This document shows positions 10,027 through 18,919 of a stretch of 64,000 bases of DNA, piece after piece. Below the pieces are notes generated by a model. The model was not told the DNA's origin, made no database searches, and saw only the letters and a program-made list of their open reading frames with translations. Location: NCBI GenBank assembly GCA_030601885.1, contig JAUWAU010000007.1:62001-126000 (forward strand), written 5' to 3'. The position numbers and the translations under genes were made by a program. Source of the stretch: Armatimonadota bacterium (GTDB taxonomy: Bacteria > Armatimonadota > Zipacnadia > JAUWAU01). Every line of letters starts with the position of its first letter. The first letter of the stretch is position 1.

Positions 10027-11118
10027 TTGGAGGCAACGGAGCTCGAGCAGCCTCTGGTAAGCTGCATCATCCCGGCGTACAACGCGGCGGACACCATTGT
10101 CCGCGCCATTGAATCGGCGCGCCGGCAAACGTACCCGAACGTCGAGATAGTTGTGGTCAACGACGGCTCCACGGACAATACCGAAGAGGTAGTGCTGTCG
10201 CGCTTCCCAGAGATCAGGTACATCAGGCACGTGCACAACAGAGGGCCCTCAGCGGCGCGGAATTCCGGGGCCCGTGCCGCTCGCGGTGCGGTGCTGGCCT
10301 TCCTGGACGCCGACGACGAGTGGCTCCCGGTCAAGACGGAGATCCAGCTTGACGCACTTGGTCGTCTGCCGAACGCAGGAGTTCTGTTCACCGGAATGCT
10401 TATTCTGGCGCACAGGCGCAGGACGAGGATACTGCCAGCTCGTGCGAGAGTGGGCCTGACCCATTTCGCGGCGCGCGACATATTGAAGGGATCTTGGTTG
10501 AGTATCTCGGCAATGACGCACGCGTCCACCTTCTGGACGTTCGGGGGCTTCGATGAGAGCCGCCCCTTGCTGGAAGCGGAGCTCTGGGCTCGGATCGCAG
10601 CCGGTGGATTGGCTCTGGCGCGCCTGGAGCTGCCATTGTACGTCCAACATGTTAGAGCCGGCAGTGTGAGCAGGAATGTGTCGTGGACCTTTGACGCACT
10701 GATGCACACAATCGATCTCTGGGCGCCAGATTCTGCGCAAGGCCGCTCCATCGGCATGTCGCCGGAGGAATACGCCCGCCTGCGCGCGAAATGGGTGAGC
10801 ACGCTCACACTTCGCTTGATACGGGCCGGGCAATTTAGCGAAGCGCGCAAGCGCCTCTCCGACGAACTAGCCGGAGCGCCTCGGCGACAGCGCCTACGCC
10901 TGTTACTGTTCCTCGCCACTCGGTGTCCGTGGCTCGTCTGGACCATCGTACGAGCAGTGTGGTCCCTTGGAGGGCTGATTCGCTACATGCCCGGCCGGGC
11001 AACGCACTGTCGGTACGCGCGGGTGTTGGCCACGTGCGCAACGGATGCAGAGAGATTTCTGCGAGCATTTCCGCGGGACCGCGCGGCTCCCGTGCTTCTG
11101 CCTACCACGGAATGGTGA
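10027..11118 (+). CDS. Glycosyltransferase family 2
   Basis: A GT-A fold glycosyltransferase adding a sugar to the growing repeat unit at the cytoplasmic face. The N-terminal domain starts VSCIIPAYNAADTI, with VVVNDGSTDNT for nucleotide binding, GPSAARNSGARAARGAVLAF, and the LDADDEW DxD-type metal motif. The C-terminal 100 residues are basic and hydrophobic and probably lie on the membrane. TTG 10027 is preferred over GTG 10012 because GGGGGAG sits 5-6 nt before it. With TTG the product is 363 residues and lies 18 nt after the phosphatase-fold gene. Donor and acceptor cannot be predicted. Confidence 0.88.
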   Translation: MEATELEQPLVSCIIPAYNAADTIVRAIESARRQTYPNVEIVVVNDGSTDNTEEVVLSRFPEIRYIRHVHNRGPSAARNSGARAARGAVLAFLDADDEWLPVKTEIQLDALGRLPNAGVLFTGMLILAHRRRTRILPARARVGLTHFAARDILKGSWLSISAMTHASTFWTFGGFDESRPLLEAELWARIAAGGLALARLELPLYVQHVRAGSVSRNVSWTFDALMHTIDLWAPDSAQGRSIGMSPEEYARLRAKWVSTLTLRLIRAGQFSEARKRLSDELAGAPRRQRLRLLLFLATRCPWLVWTIVRAVWSLGGLIRYMPGRATHCRYARVLATCATDAERFLRAFPRDRAAPVLLPTTEW

Positions 11119-11398
11119 AGGCGGGCCGGCGCTCCACCGAGAACGTCGCACGATGCAGAGGGAGGCGCGCGGCGCCTGCCCGCCGCCGGAGATGACTGTG
11201 AGTGCCGGGTGGGCCGGGCGCCCTCCCGGCCCGCATCGCAGCAAGGGTGGGCACCATTGGGCGACGGCGCCGATGGCGCGCCAGAGGCAGGCACATGCAC
11301 CCAGGATACGATATCATCCGTCACGGCCGTCACAGGCGAGCTGCGGGCCTGTCGTGGTGACATTCTGGTCTCGTTCCTTACAGAAAGCAAGGAGCCAT

Positions 11399-12730
11399 TT
11401 GACAGAGGGGGGCAGCAGCGAAAACCTGGCCCAGACATCACTCTCTCTGAAGCACAACTTTGCCTGGACGTTCGCGGGCAATGTGGTGTACGCCGGCTGC
11501 CAGTGGGGAATGCTGGTGGTGCTTGCCAAGCTGGGGACGCCGGATATGGTTGGCCAGTTTGGGCTCGGTCTGGCCATTTGCGCGCCGGTGTTCATGTTCA
11601 CAAACCTGCAGCTCCGGGCCGCACAGGCAACGGACAGCAAGCGAGAGTATTGCTTCTCCGACTATCTGGGCCTGCGGCTCATCACGACGACGCTTGCGCT
11701 GCTGGTTATCACGGGAATTGTGGTCGTCGCGAGATTCCGCGTGCAAACAGGGCTCGTGATCTTGGCAGTCGGCGTCGCGAAGGGATTCGAATCCATCAGC
11801 GACGTCTTCTACGGTCTATGCCAGCAGCGCGAGCGTATGGATCGCATCGCCAAGTCAATGATGATCAAAGGGCCCCTGTCGCTCGCGGCGTTGGGACTTG
11901 CGGTCTACGAGACTGGGAGCGTCCTCTGGGGGGTCGTCGCGCTGGCGTTGGCCTGGGCAGCAATACTGGCCAGTTACGACGTCAGAAGCGGGACTTTCGT
12001 CTTGAGCCTTGCAGGTGAGGCGTTGCCGGATACGGCCTATCAGGGGCAAGTCCCGTCCGTGTCACTGAAGCCCCGGTGGCACAGGAAAGCCCTGGCAAAG
12101 CTGGCCTGGCTCGCCCTGCCGTTGGGCTTTGTGATGATGCTTATTTCGCTGAAAACCAACATCCCTCGGTATTTCATTCAACACTACCTGAGGGAGCGGG
12201 AGCTGGGCATATTTGTGGCCTTGGCCTACGTCATGGTTGGCGGATCATTGGTGGTGAATGCCCTCGGCCAATCGGCCACTCCAAGGCTGGCTAAGCACTA
12301 TGAGGAGGGCCAACTCTGGGCATTCCGTACGCTGCTGCTGAAGCTCGCCGGCATCGGCGCTGTACTCGGCGGAGCGGGCATCGTCGTCGCGGCAGTTGCC
12401 GGCCGCCCGATACTGGCTGCACTCTACGGCGCGGAATACGCCGCACACGCCCACGTTTTTCTCTGGCTGGTGGCAGCCGGTGCGATCGGATACGTCGCCT
12501 CCTTCCTGGGCTATGGCATGACGGCGGCGAGGTACTTCAGGGCCCAAGTGCCCTTGTTTGCCTTGGTTTCGGGGGCGTCGGCGGCAGCCTGCCTGTGGCT
12601 TGTGCCAGCGGACGGCACTCGCGGGGCAGCGATGGCGCTGATCCTTGCGGCGATAGTCCAAGCCGGCGGGAGTTTGGCGGTCATCAGCTACGCCCTGCGG
12701 CGGAGGTGTGCCGAGCCGTGCGAGAGATAG
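11399..12730 (+). CDS. Polysaccharide flippase, Wzx/MATE-like
   Basis: A multi-pass membrane protein that would flip undecaprenyl-linked repeat units across the inner membrane. About 12 hydrophobic segments are visible, beginning FAWTFAGNVVYAGCQWGMLVVLAKL and including the Wzx-typical KTNIPRYFIQHYLRERELGIF region followed by paired helices. The frame stays open far upstream to about 11045, but that part is Arg/Pro-rich and overlaps the GT2 gene. TTG 11399 has AAGGAG four bases before it and gives a 443-residue protein, the usual Wzx length. The 280 nt between the GT2 stop and this start hold nothing I recognise. The downstream GT4 gene begins inside the last codons. Confidence 0.87.
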   Translation: MTEGGSSENLAQTSLSLKHNFAWTFAGNVVYAGCQWGMLVVLAKLGTPDMVGQFGLGLAICAPVFMFTNLQLRAAQATDSKREYCFSDYLGLRLITTTLALLVITGIVVVARFRVQTGLVILAVGVAKGFESISDVFYGLCQQRERMDRIAKSMMIKGPLSLAALGLAVYETGSVLWGVVALALAWAAILASYDVRSGTFVLSLAGEALPDTAYQGQVPSVSLKPRWHRKALAKLAWLALPLGFVMMLISLKTNIPRYFIQHYLRERELGIFVALAYVMVGGSLVVNALGQSATPRLAKHYEEGQLWAFRTLLLKLAGIGAVLGGAGIVVAAVAGRPILAALYGAEYAAHAHVFLWLVAAGAIGYVASFLGYGMTAARYFRAQVPLFALVSGASAAACLWLVPADGTRGAAMALILAAIVQAGGSLAVISYALRRRCAEPCER

Positions 12731-13878
12731 CGCAGCCGAGAGATGACCAAGAGGGCCCAATCCAAATTCTGCATATTCTCTATGGTCTGGACCGAGGTGG
12801 GGCCGAAACCTGGCTCGTGCACGTGCTGCGACACATTGACCGAGAGCGGTTCCGGATGGATTTCCTCCTCCACACAACGCAGCCGGGCGCCTACGAGGAG
12901 GAGATCCGTGCGCTCGGCTCCAAAATCATCCGCTGCCCGCATCGCCCTGCACCGTGGGCCTATGCCGCTAGGTTCAAGCGTATTCTTCGACAGCACGGAC
13001 CTTACGACATAGTCCATGCCCACTCGGCGCACTTCAGTGGGTACATGCTTCGTTTGGCGCACCAAGCTGGCGTGCCCGTGCGCATGGCCCACAGCCACAA
13101 CGACACGTCAACGTGTGACTTGAGCGCACTGGTGACCAAGCGCATTGCCTTACGGGTCATGGACTCGTGGATTCACCGGCATGCGACTGTCGGGTTGGCG
13201 GCCAGTCAGGAAGCGGGCTCGGCGCTCTTCGGTTCTGGTTGGGAAGCAGACCCACGGTGGCAGATCTTGCACTACGGGATAGACCTGGCGCCTTTCAAGG
13301 AAGCGGTCGATGCGGCGGCCATTCGCGCCGAGCTCGATCTGCCCGACGACGCCTTCGTTGTCGGCCATGTGGGGCGGTTCTGTGAACAGAAGAACCACAC
13401 GTTTCTTGTCGAGATCTTCGCGGAGGTGGCCAGGCACGACCCGCAGGCCATGCTCCTCCTCGTCGGCGATGGTCCCCTGCGCTCCAGCATCGAGGCATAT
13501 GTGCAGCGTTTGCATTTGGCTGATCACGTGGTGTTTGCTGGTGTGCGCGGCGACGTGCCGCGACTGATGATGGGCGCGATGGACGTGTTTCTGCTCCCCT
13601 CGCTGTACGAGGGCCTGCCGTTATGTGGGATCGAGGCTCAGGCGGCCGGCTTACCATTGGTCCTATCCGACGTTATCACGCGCGAACTGGACGTTGTCGC
13701 GCCGCTGATTCGACGAATCCCTCTCCAGCAGCCTGCCTCAGTATGGGCGCAGGCCGTGCGAGCCGCCAAGCGCAACGTGCTGGAGATCAGGCGAGCCGAA
13801 GCGCGTTTGGCGGTCGAGCGGAGTTCACTCAACATATCCAACTCCCTGGCGTCCCTGGAAGCGATTTACACTGAATAG
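12718..13878 (+). CDS. Glycosyltransferase family 4
   Basis: A GT-B fold retaining glycosyltransferase for repeat-unit assembly. The N-terminal Rossmann half begins IQILHILYGLDRGGAETWLVH. The donor-binding half shows VVGHVGRFCEQKNHTFLVE, LLLVGDGPLR, and DVFLLPSLYEGLPLCGIEAQAAGLP, the EX7E-type motif with E in SLYEG and E in GIEAQ. GTG 12718 is chosen because GGAGGTG precedes it by about 9 nt. This gives 386 residues and a 13-nt overlap with the flippase gene, suggesting translational coupling. A longer reading from 12595 would add low-complexity residues. The sugar transferred is unknown. Confidence 0.9.
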   Translation: MREIAQPRDDQEGPIQILHILYGLDRGGAETWLVHVLRHIDRERFRMDFLLHTTQPGAYEEEIRALGSKIIRCPHRPAPWAYAARFKRILRQHGPYDIVHAHSAHFSGYMLRLAHQAGVPVRMAHSHNDTSTCDLSALVTKRIALRVMDSWIHRHATVGLAASQEAGSALFGSGWEADPRWQILHYGIDLAPFKEAVDAAAIRAELDLPDDAFVVGHVGRFCEQKNHTFLVEIFAEVARHDPQAMLLLVGDGPLRSSIEAYVQRLHLADHVVFAGVRGDVPRLMMGAMDVFLLPSLYEGLPLCGIEAQAAGLPLVLSDVITRELDVVAPLIRRIPLQQPASVWAQAVRAAKRNVLEIRRAEARLAVERSSLNISNSLASLEAIYTE

Positions 13879-15265
13879 CACCACCGTCAGGAGGCTTTGC
13901 TGGTTCCTCGCTTGGCTGCTGTGCGGAGCGGTCTTCGTCACGCTTGCGCTGAAGCCCGGAATACTGAGCGTGGAGTGGCATTTCCATCTTGCTTCGGCGG
14001 CTTGGCTGCTGTGCCTTTTCAACTCCGCCCGGTACTCGCGCTATGGGCCCTTTTCGCCTTCGGTTGCCTATGTGCTGCTTCTGGGACTGTTTCACCTCGG
14101 TCGGGTGGGCCTTGTCGTTGTGGGCATCAAGCCCGTATTGCACCATGGATGGGTGAGTTCCGCCTACCTGCCCACCGCGTTGGCCCTGTGCGGGACGGCG
14201 TTCTCGTTTTTCGCCAGTGGGTGTGTGCTGGCCACCTTGCGGCATCGCGGCGAGAGCGTCACGGACAAGCCATCGGCTTCGTGGTCCTCCCATGACTTCG
14301 CAAATCGAAGGCTGTTCGTAGCTGGGCTGGGGTTGGGGTTGCTGGGCTTATGCCTACTCGCGGTGGGCGCGGGTCGTTTGGGTGTGTTTTCCGTCAGCTA
14401 TGCCGAATCGTGGATGCTGCGGGAGCTAAGGGACCCTCGCCTCTTCGGCGTCGGTCTGACTTTTGCACTGATGGGTATGGTAGTGAGTGCCGTCGGAGCA
14501 GACAAACGCCGCATTCTACACGTTGCCCTTCTGTTCGGCTTGGCGTTTACGCCACTCGTGGCGTACGGATTCAGAGGGCATTTTGTCGTTTACTTTGCTG
14601 CCCTACTACTCGTCTGGCATCGCAAAGATCCTCGCACCGCCATGAGGGTTGCCGTCGTTTTCGGCCTGCTTATCGTCGTATTCGCGCCTACTGTGATGCT
14701 GACCAGAAGCCACCAGGCCACGTCCGCCGCGGAACTTATCCGACAAGTCCGCCCGCATTCGTTGTTTGCAGAAATGGGCGGCACTATGCGGATCCTGGTG
14801 GAAACCATAGGAAGGATAGAACAGCGCGACACATCATACTGGTGCGGCCACTCCTACGCCTTCGCAATTGGACGTGTGATCCCGAACGTCTCGTGGGTGT
14901 GGCGCCCGCATCCGTCGAGAAGCGAGGAAGCGCCCTCGGCGTGGATAGCCAGTCGTGTCGCGCCCTGGATTTTTCGACGAGGAGGAGGTATGGGGTTTTC
15001 GGGGATCGCGGAGCCCTACTTGAACTTCGGTGTTCCCGGCGTGATCTTTTTCTTTGTTCTAGTAGGCTACGCACTCATGCAATGCGACTATGTACCTCGA
15101 CAAAACGTCTATTTGACGGCGGTTGTGATGTGCGCGTTCGGAGGGCTGCTGTGGACAACGCGCAACGATTTCGCCAGCTTCGTGCGTCCGGCGGTGTGGG
15201 GGGCTTGCTTTGTTTACTTGACAAGAGCACTGCCCACGAGGCACCGTATCCGGCGGGAGCCCTGA
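13871..15265 (+). CDS. O-antigen/exopolysaccharide polymerase (Wzy-like), probable CTG start
   Basis: A multi-spanning membrane protein that would polymerise repeat units on the periplasmic side. It has about 11 hydrophobic segments, a large periplasmic loop (about residues 260-370) rich in Arg, His and Trp, and the C-terminal pattern GFSGIAEPYLNFGVPGVIFFF seen in Wzy polymerases. The first conventional start is GTG 13970. However, the same frame upstream encodes an obvious first membrane helix (LCWFLAWLLCGAVFVTLALK), with no ATG/GTG/TTG before it. CTG 13871 is therefore the best start; it is preceded by GGAAG and overlaps the preceding stop by 8 nt. This gives 464 residues. The polymer linkage cannot be predicted. 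Confidence 0.82.
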   Translation: MNSTTVRRLCWFLAWLLCGAVFVTLALKPGILSVEWHFHLASAAWLLCLFNSARYSRYGPFSPSVAYVLLLGLFHLGRVGLVVVGIKPVLHHGWVSSAYLPTALALCGTAFSFFASGCVLATLRHRGESVTDKPSASWSSHDFANRRLFVAGLGLGLLGLCLLAVGAGRLGVFSVSYAESWMLRELRDPRLFGVGLTFALMGMVVSAVGADKRRILHVALLFGLAFTPLVAYGFRGHFVVYFAALLLVWHRKDPRTAMRVAVVFGLLIVVFAPTVMLTRSHQATSAAELIRQVRPHSLFAEMGGTMRILVETIGRIEQRDTSYWCGHSYAFAIGRVIPNVSWVWRPHPSRSEEAPSAWIASRVAPWIFRRGGGMGFSGIAEPYLNFGVPGVIFFFVLVGYALMQCDYVPRQNVYLTAVVMCAFGGLLWTTRNDFASFVRPAVWGACFVYLTRALPTRHRIRREP

Positions 15266-15406
15266 TGGCAATGCATGGGATTCGCTATCGATTCCGCAGC
15301 AATGTGGGGAGCTTCGTTCAGAACATCGAGACTCGCTTCCTCTCGCTCAGAGCACTCGGAGAGAGTCCCTCCTGCTCGGCTTTGGACGGCGCGGAAGGAG
15401 GAGATC

Positions 15407-16192
15407 CTGCTGCGCAGATACGACGCCGCTGAGGTGTATCGACGTACCGAGGTGGCGCGCCCATATGACGAGATCCGCTTTGACACGCCTGCCGGCCGGC
15501 TCTTCGACCGGATCGAGAGGGCGATGGTGGCGCGCTGGATACGGGCGGTCGCACTGCCGACGGCCCGGCGGCTCCTGGCAGCGGACATCGGCTGCGGAAC
15601 GGGCCGCTTCGCCATTCAACTGGCCAGGCAATTCGACTTCGAGGTGTGCGCGACGGACTACTCCGAGACGATGTTGGCCATCACCGGCGCCAAGCTGACA
15701 GAGGCTCCCCCCCGACGCACGATCCACCTTGTGCGAGGAGATATCTTCAGACTCCCTTATCCGGAGGGTACGTTCGACGCTCTCACGTGCATTCGAGTGC
15801 TTAACCAGATTCCGGACAAAGCCTCGGCCATCGCGGAGCTGGTTCGCGTCACGAGGCCAGGCGGGATGGTTCTGTTCGACGTCATCAACAGGCGCAGCTT
15901 GGCTCGAAGCCTGGGTCGAGCTCTGGGCCCGCTGTGCTTCCTGCGGCCTCCGACCGGCCTTGATGAAGACAAAGCCAAGGACCTCGTCTCTGCCGACGAA
16001 GTGCTCGATTTCGTGGGGCGCACGAAACGGGCAGAGGTCCGGCGCGTTCGAGGCGCGCTGTGCCTCTCCCAAACCGTGCTACACGCGATGCCCGCGACGT
16101 TGATACCGGTCTACACTGCCGTGGACGCGGTACTATGCAGGACTGTTCCGCGCGCGGGTACACGCCTGTACTTCGAGCTATTGGTCCGATAA
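15407..16192 (+). CDS. Class I SAM-dependent methyltransferase
   Basis: A soluble methyltransferase, probably decorating a sugar or its precursor. It shows motif I LLAADIGCGTGRFAIQLA, motif II CATDYSETML, a post-II GDIFRLPYPEGTFDALTC and motif III ELVRVTRPGGMVLFDV, typical of Methyltransf_11/25 proteins. The frame can be extended to ATG 15275, but that ATG lacks a ribosome site and the extra 44 residues look non-coding. A near-perfect AAGGAGGAG lies 4-5 nt before CTG 15407, where the protein begins LLRRYDAAEVYRRTEV, so I use that start (261 residues). If CTG is not used, ATG 15275 is the fallback. It lies between the polymerase gene and a GT4 gene in the exopolysaccharide locus. Confidence 0.83.
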   Translation: MLRRYDAAEVYRRTEVARPYDEIRFDTPAGRLFDRIERAMVARWIRAVALPTARRLLAADIGCGTGRFAIQLARQFDFEVCATDYSETMLAITGAKLTEAPPRRTIHLVRGDIFRLPYPEGTFDALTCIRVLNQIPDKASAIAELVRVTRPGGMVLFDVINRRSLARSLGRALGPLCFLRPPTGLDEDKAKDLVSADEVLDFVGRTKRAEVRRVRGALCLSQTVLHAMPATLIPVYTAVDAVLCRTVPRAGTRLYFELLVR

Positions 16193-16217
16193 GACAGAGC
16201 TGTAGGGGGAACGTTTC

Positions 16218-17540
16218 TTGCCGCCAACGGTCGAGTCGCGGGTCGCCGGTGCCGAGGGAGACCCAGGCGTGCTCCCGGGCTGCCCTACAGTGAGTTTCCG
16301 GGGCCACATTGCCGGGCTGTGGTTCTACGCCAACAGCCCCAGAGACGCAGCTCGCTACGCCAGCTTGGCTCGCATGAGCGCCGGGCGGGTGACTTGCATC
16401 GCCGTCTGCCATTGCGCCCTGCACCGCGAGTGGGGCCCTCTGGCACGGCCGTTTCCGTTCCACCTGACCACGGTGATAGACGACGTCTATGAGAGCGTCC
16501 CGGCTAGACGCAAGGTGCACAAGCTCAGGCAAGCACTCGACGATGTAGATCCTGACGTGCTGTGCGTGATCGGGTATTCGGCCCCCGAGATGCGATTCGC
16601 GGCCCGCTGGGGCAAGGAACGGGGAAAACTTGTGGTAATGATGGGCGACACCTATCGCGAGGAGCGTCCTCGGCGGTGGTGGCGGGAGACCGTAAAGCGG
16701 GCGGTCGTTCGCCGCAATTATGACGCAGCATTCGTAGCAGGCCCCCGCTCGGCAGAATACGCGATATCCCTGGGCGTGCCGCCCGAGTGCGTAGCAGTAG
16801 GCATTGACGTGATCGACAACGCCCATGTGGCATGCCTCGCTGGGTCGGCGCACAACAGGGAAGTGTCACTCCGTGAGCAACTTGGCCTTCCGGCACGTTT
16901 CTTTCTCTATGTGGGGCGACTATCTCCCGAGAAGAACTTGGCCTTCCTACTGGGGGCGTACCACAGTTACAGGGAGAGAGCCGGAAGTGATGCCTGGGAC
17001 CTGGTGCTGGTGGGTTCCGGTCCCGAGGAACACGGCTTGCGAGGGGCGACAAAACGCGCTGGTACGCCTGGCCTGCACTGGCCAGGCTTCAAGCAGATGG
17101 ACGAGTTGGCGGCATACTATGCCTTGGCTGATTGCTTCGTGCTCCCAAGCCTGCGCGAAGGCTGGAGCCTAGTCGTTAACGAGGCGATGGCCTGCGGACT
17201 GCCAGTGCTAGCCTCGTACACGTGCGGATGTGTGGCGGAGGGCTTGGTACAGCCCGGACGTAATGGACTCATCTTCTCCCCGTACGATGCCGATGCGCTC
17301 GCCGCCGACATGGCGCTCCTCTCGTCTGGCTCCTTGGACCTGGGCGGCATGGGCCGCGCCTCCCTAGAGATCATAGCTGGCTTCACGCCAGAGACGTGGG
17401 CGCACGATCTGCTGTCCCTCATAAACACGGCGCACCAGTTCAAGGCGGAGATGTCCGAGGGACGCGGCGTGGGCATGCACGCCCCAGGGCCTGCTTGCGG
17501 AGGTGTGCGTGCTCGCCCGACACCGGGGGCGATGAGTTGA
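16218..17540 (+). CDS. Glycosyltransferase family 4
   Basis: A GT-B glycosyltransferase of about 440 residues. The C-terminal donor domain has FFLYVGRLSPEKNLAFLLGA, DLVLVGSGPEEHGL, and DCFVLPSLREGWSLVVNEAMACGLPV, with the paired Glu motif in SLREGWSLVVNEA. The N-terminal half has no secretion signal. TTG 16218 follows GTAGGGGGAACG, a good ribosome site. The last 20 residues are Pro/Gly/Arg-rich. Its stop overlaps the TTG start of the next gene in a TTGA arrangement, so the two were translationally coupled. That next gene is now a chimera (see 17537). Substrate unknown. Confidence 0.88.
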   Translation: MPPTVESRVAGAEGDPGVLPGCPTVSFRGHIAGLWFYANSPRDAARYASLARMSAGRVTCIAVCHCALHREWGPLARPFPFHLTTVIDDVYESVPARRKVHKLRQALDDVDPDVLCVIGYSAPEMRFAARWGKERGKLVVMMGDTYREERPRRWWRETVKRAVVRRNYDAAFVAGPRSAEYAISLGVPPECVAVGIDVIDNAHVACLAGSAHNREVSLREQLGLPARFFLYVGRLSPEKNLAFLLGAYHSYRERAGSDAWDLVLVGSGPEEHGLRGATKRAGTPGLHWPGFKQMDELAAYYALADCFVLPSLREGWSLVVNEAMACGLPVLASYTCGCVAEGLVQPGRNGLIFSPYDADALAADMALLSSGSLDLGGMGRASLEIIAGFTPETWAHDLLSLINTAHQFKAEMSEGRGVGMHAPGPACGGVRARPTPGAMS

Positions 17541-18487
17541 ATATTCTGCACGTCACGTCCTATTACGAACCCGCCTATGGCTTCGGCGGCGATGTCCGTG
17601 CCGTTTCGGACATGTGTAAGACGCTCGCAACGCTGGGCTGTGATGTGAGCGTGTTTGCCACGGACGCAGCACCCCAAGGACGACTCCAAGTCGCTCCGCT
17701 TCGCCCCCAGAACAGAAGCGGCGTGATGGTCACGTATTACCCCCTTAAGTGGCGCGGGTGGGCAAGAGGGCGCGCTTTCGCCACGCTCGTGGCATGCCTA
17801 TTTGTCCACATGCGCAGCAAAGGCTATCGCTGGCCCAAGGCTCGGTGGGTAGCCCCTGTACTGCTGTTCATCATCCCGGCGCTCGTCCTGCAGCAGGACC
17901 GGGCCTTCTTCGGTCGATGGCTCGCCGGGGAGGGACGTCTGGTGCCCGATGCTGTGCGCCTCCTCGGGCAGGCGCATTGGCAGGGCAATCTCCGATGGCA
18001 CGAGCGTGTTGCAGTCGTCGCCAGCGTTGTACCTGAGCGCAGTGGGTACAGCTATGGAAGCCAGTACCTATGGGCATTCCTTTGGCCGATACCCCGGGTG
18101 CTCTGGCGAAAGAAGCCTGTGCAGACGAGTATCGTTGACCTGGCGAAATACTGCAATGTTCGAGGCATGGCCATCCCGGCGGTGGCTGATGCCTACATGA
18201 CCTTTGGCTGGATTAGCCTGTTCTTCCAGATGCTGCTCGCTGGGTCGGCGTGCGGATTCCTGCACGAGGTACACAAGATCAACATCGAGAATGACTGGAT
18301 CGCGGTCCCGTACCTGCTGTTTCTGAGCAATCTCAGGCCGTTCTTGAACGGCGGTCTGCTCGGCGGCCTGCCTGCGATTCTCTTCTCAGTGCTCCCGCCA
18401 CTCGTGGTGGGGTACCTCTCTCGGCGCCAGCGCGTTTCGGCCAGCAGCGAGGTCCGGGAGCGCGGCGCTCGCATGTGGGGAGCGTAA
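17537..18487 (+). pseudogene. In-frame chimera: GT4 N-terminus joined to the C-terminal half of a Wzy-like polymerase
   Basis: The first about 80 residues (LNILHVTSYYEPAYGFGG onward) are a GT4 N-terminal domain, about 65% identical by my count to the start of the complete GT4 at 20144. At about nt 17775 the similarity stops. The frame continues into hydrophobic sequence of a polymerase C-terminus (VLLFIIPALVLQQD, ERSGYSYGSQYLWAFLWPIPRV, VADAYMTFGWISLFFQMLLAG). This layout resembles the end of the Wzy-like gene at 13871. Both domains are incomplete: the GT4 lacks its donor-binding half and the polymerase lacks its first helices. The simplest explanation is a deletion joining two adjacent genes, or an assembly join. 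The TTG start overlaps the previous stop, so the fused product is probably still translated. Function is doubtful. Confidence 0.8.
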
Positions 18488-18919
18488 GGCGTGCCGGGCT
18501 GGCAAGGGACGCAGCCGTTTGCGAGGTCGCGGGAGAGAAGCGACGGGCGGCGCACATCTCGATAAGCGCTATAAGGCTATGTTCTCACACGCAAGACACG
18601 CGTTCGCACCGGCTCATGCCGCGTCGAGTACCGAGCCCGAGTGCATCGTCTCGCCGAGCCTGTAAGGCCGGTCAGCGCGCGGCTGCTACCAACGGCAGGC
18701 GGCGTGTGCTCCACCTCTGCTCGAGCATGTGGCACCGGCGGCGGCCTGTCCATTTCTGTCCAGCGCCATCAGGTGGGTGCCATGCAGCCAGCCCAGCGCT
18801 GAGCAGCGACGTGTTGGCGTCTCCCCATGGGACGAGGCATCGAACCCAGGAGACAGATAGCGGGCTGCGTGCCGCCGACCGAGGCGGCCCGATCCCGGCC
18901 AAAAGGAAGAAGCACACGC
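18488..18919 (+). other. Intergenic gap, nothing recognised
   Basis: This 432-nt gap lies between the GT4/polymerase chimera and the pyruvyltransferase-like gene. Open frames pass through, but their translations show no family signal or hydrophobic pattern. It may contain a promoter for the following genes; I could not identify clear -35/-10 boxes. Confidence 0.4.

Noticed and set aside
11045..11398. N-terminal extension of the flippase
   Set aside because: The extension overlaps the GT2 gene and is Pro/Arg/His-rich without membrane segments; TTG 11399 with AAGGAG is better.
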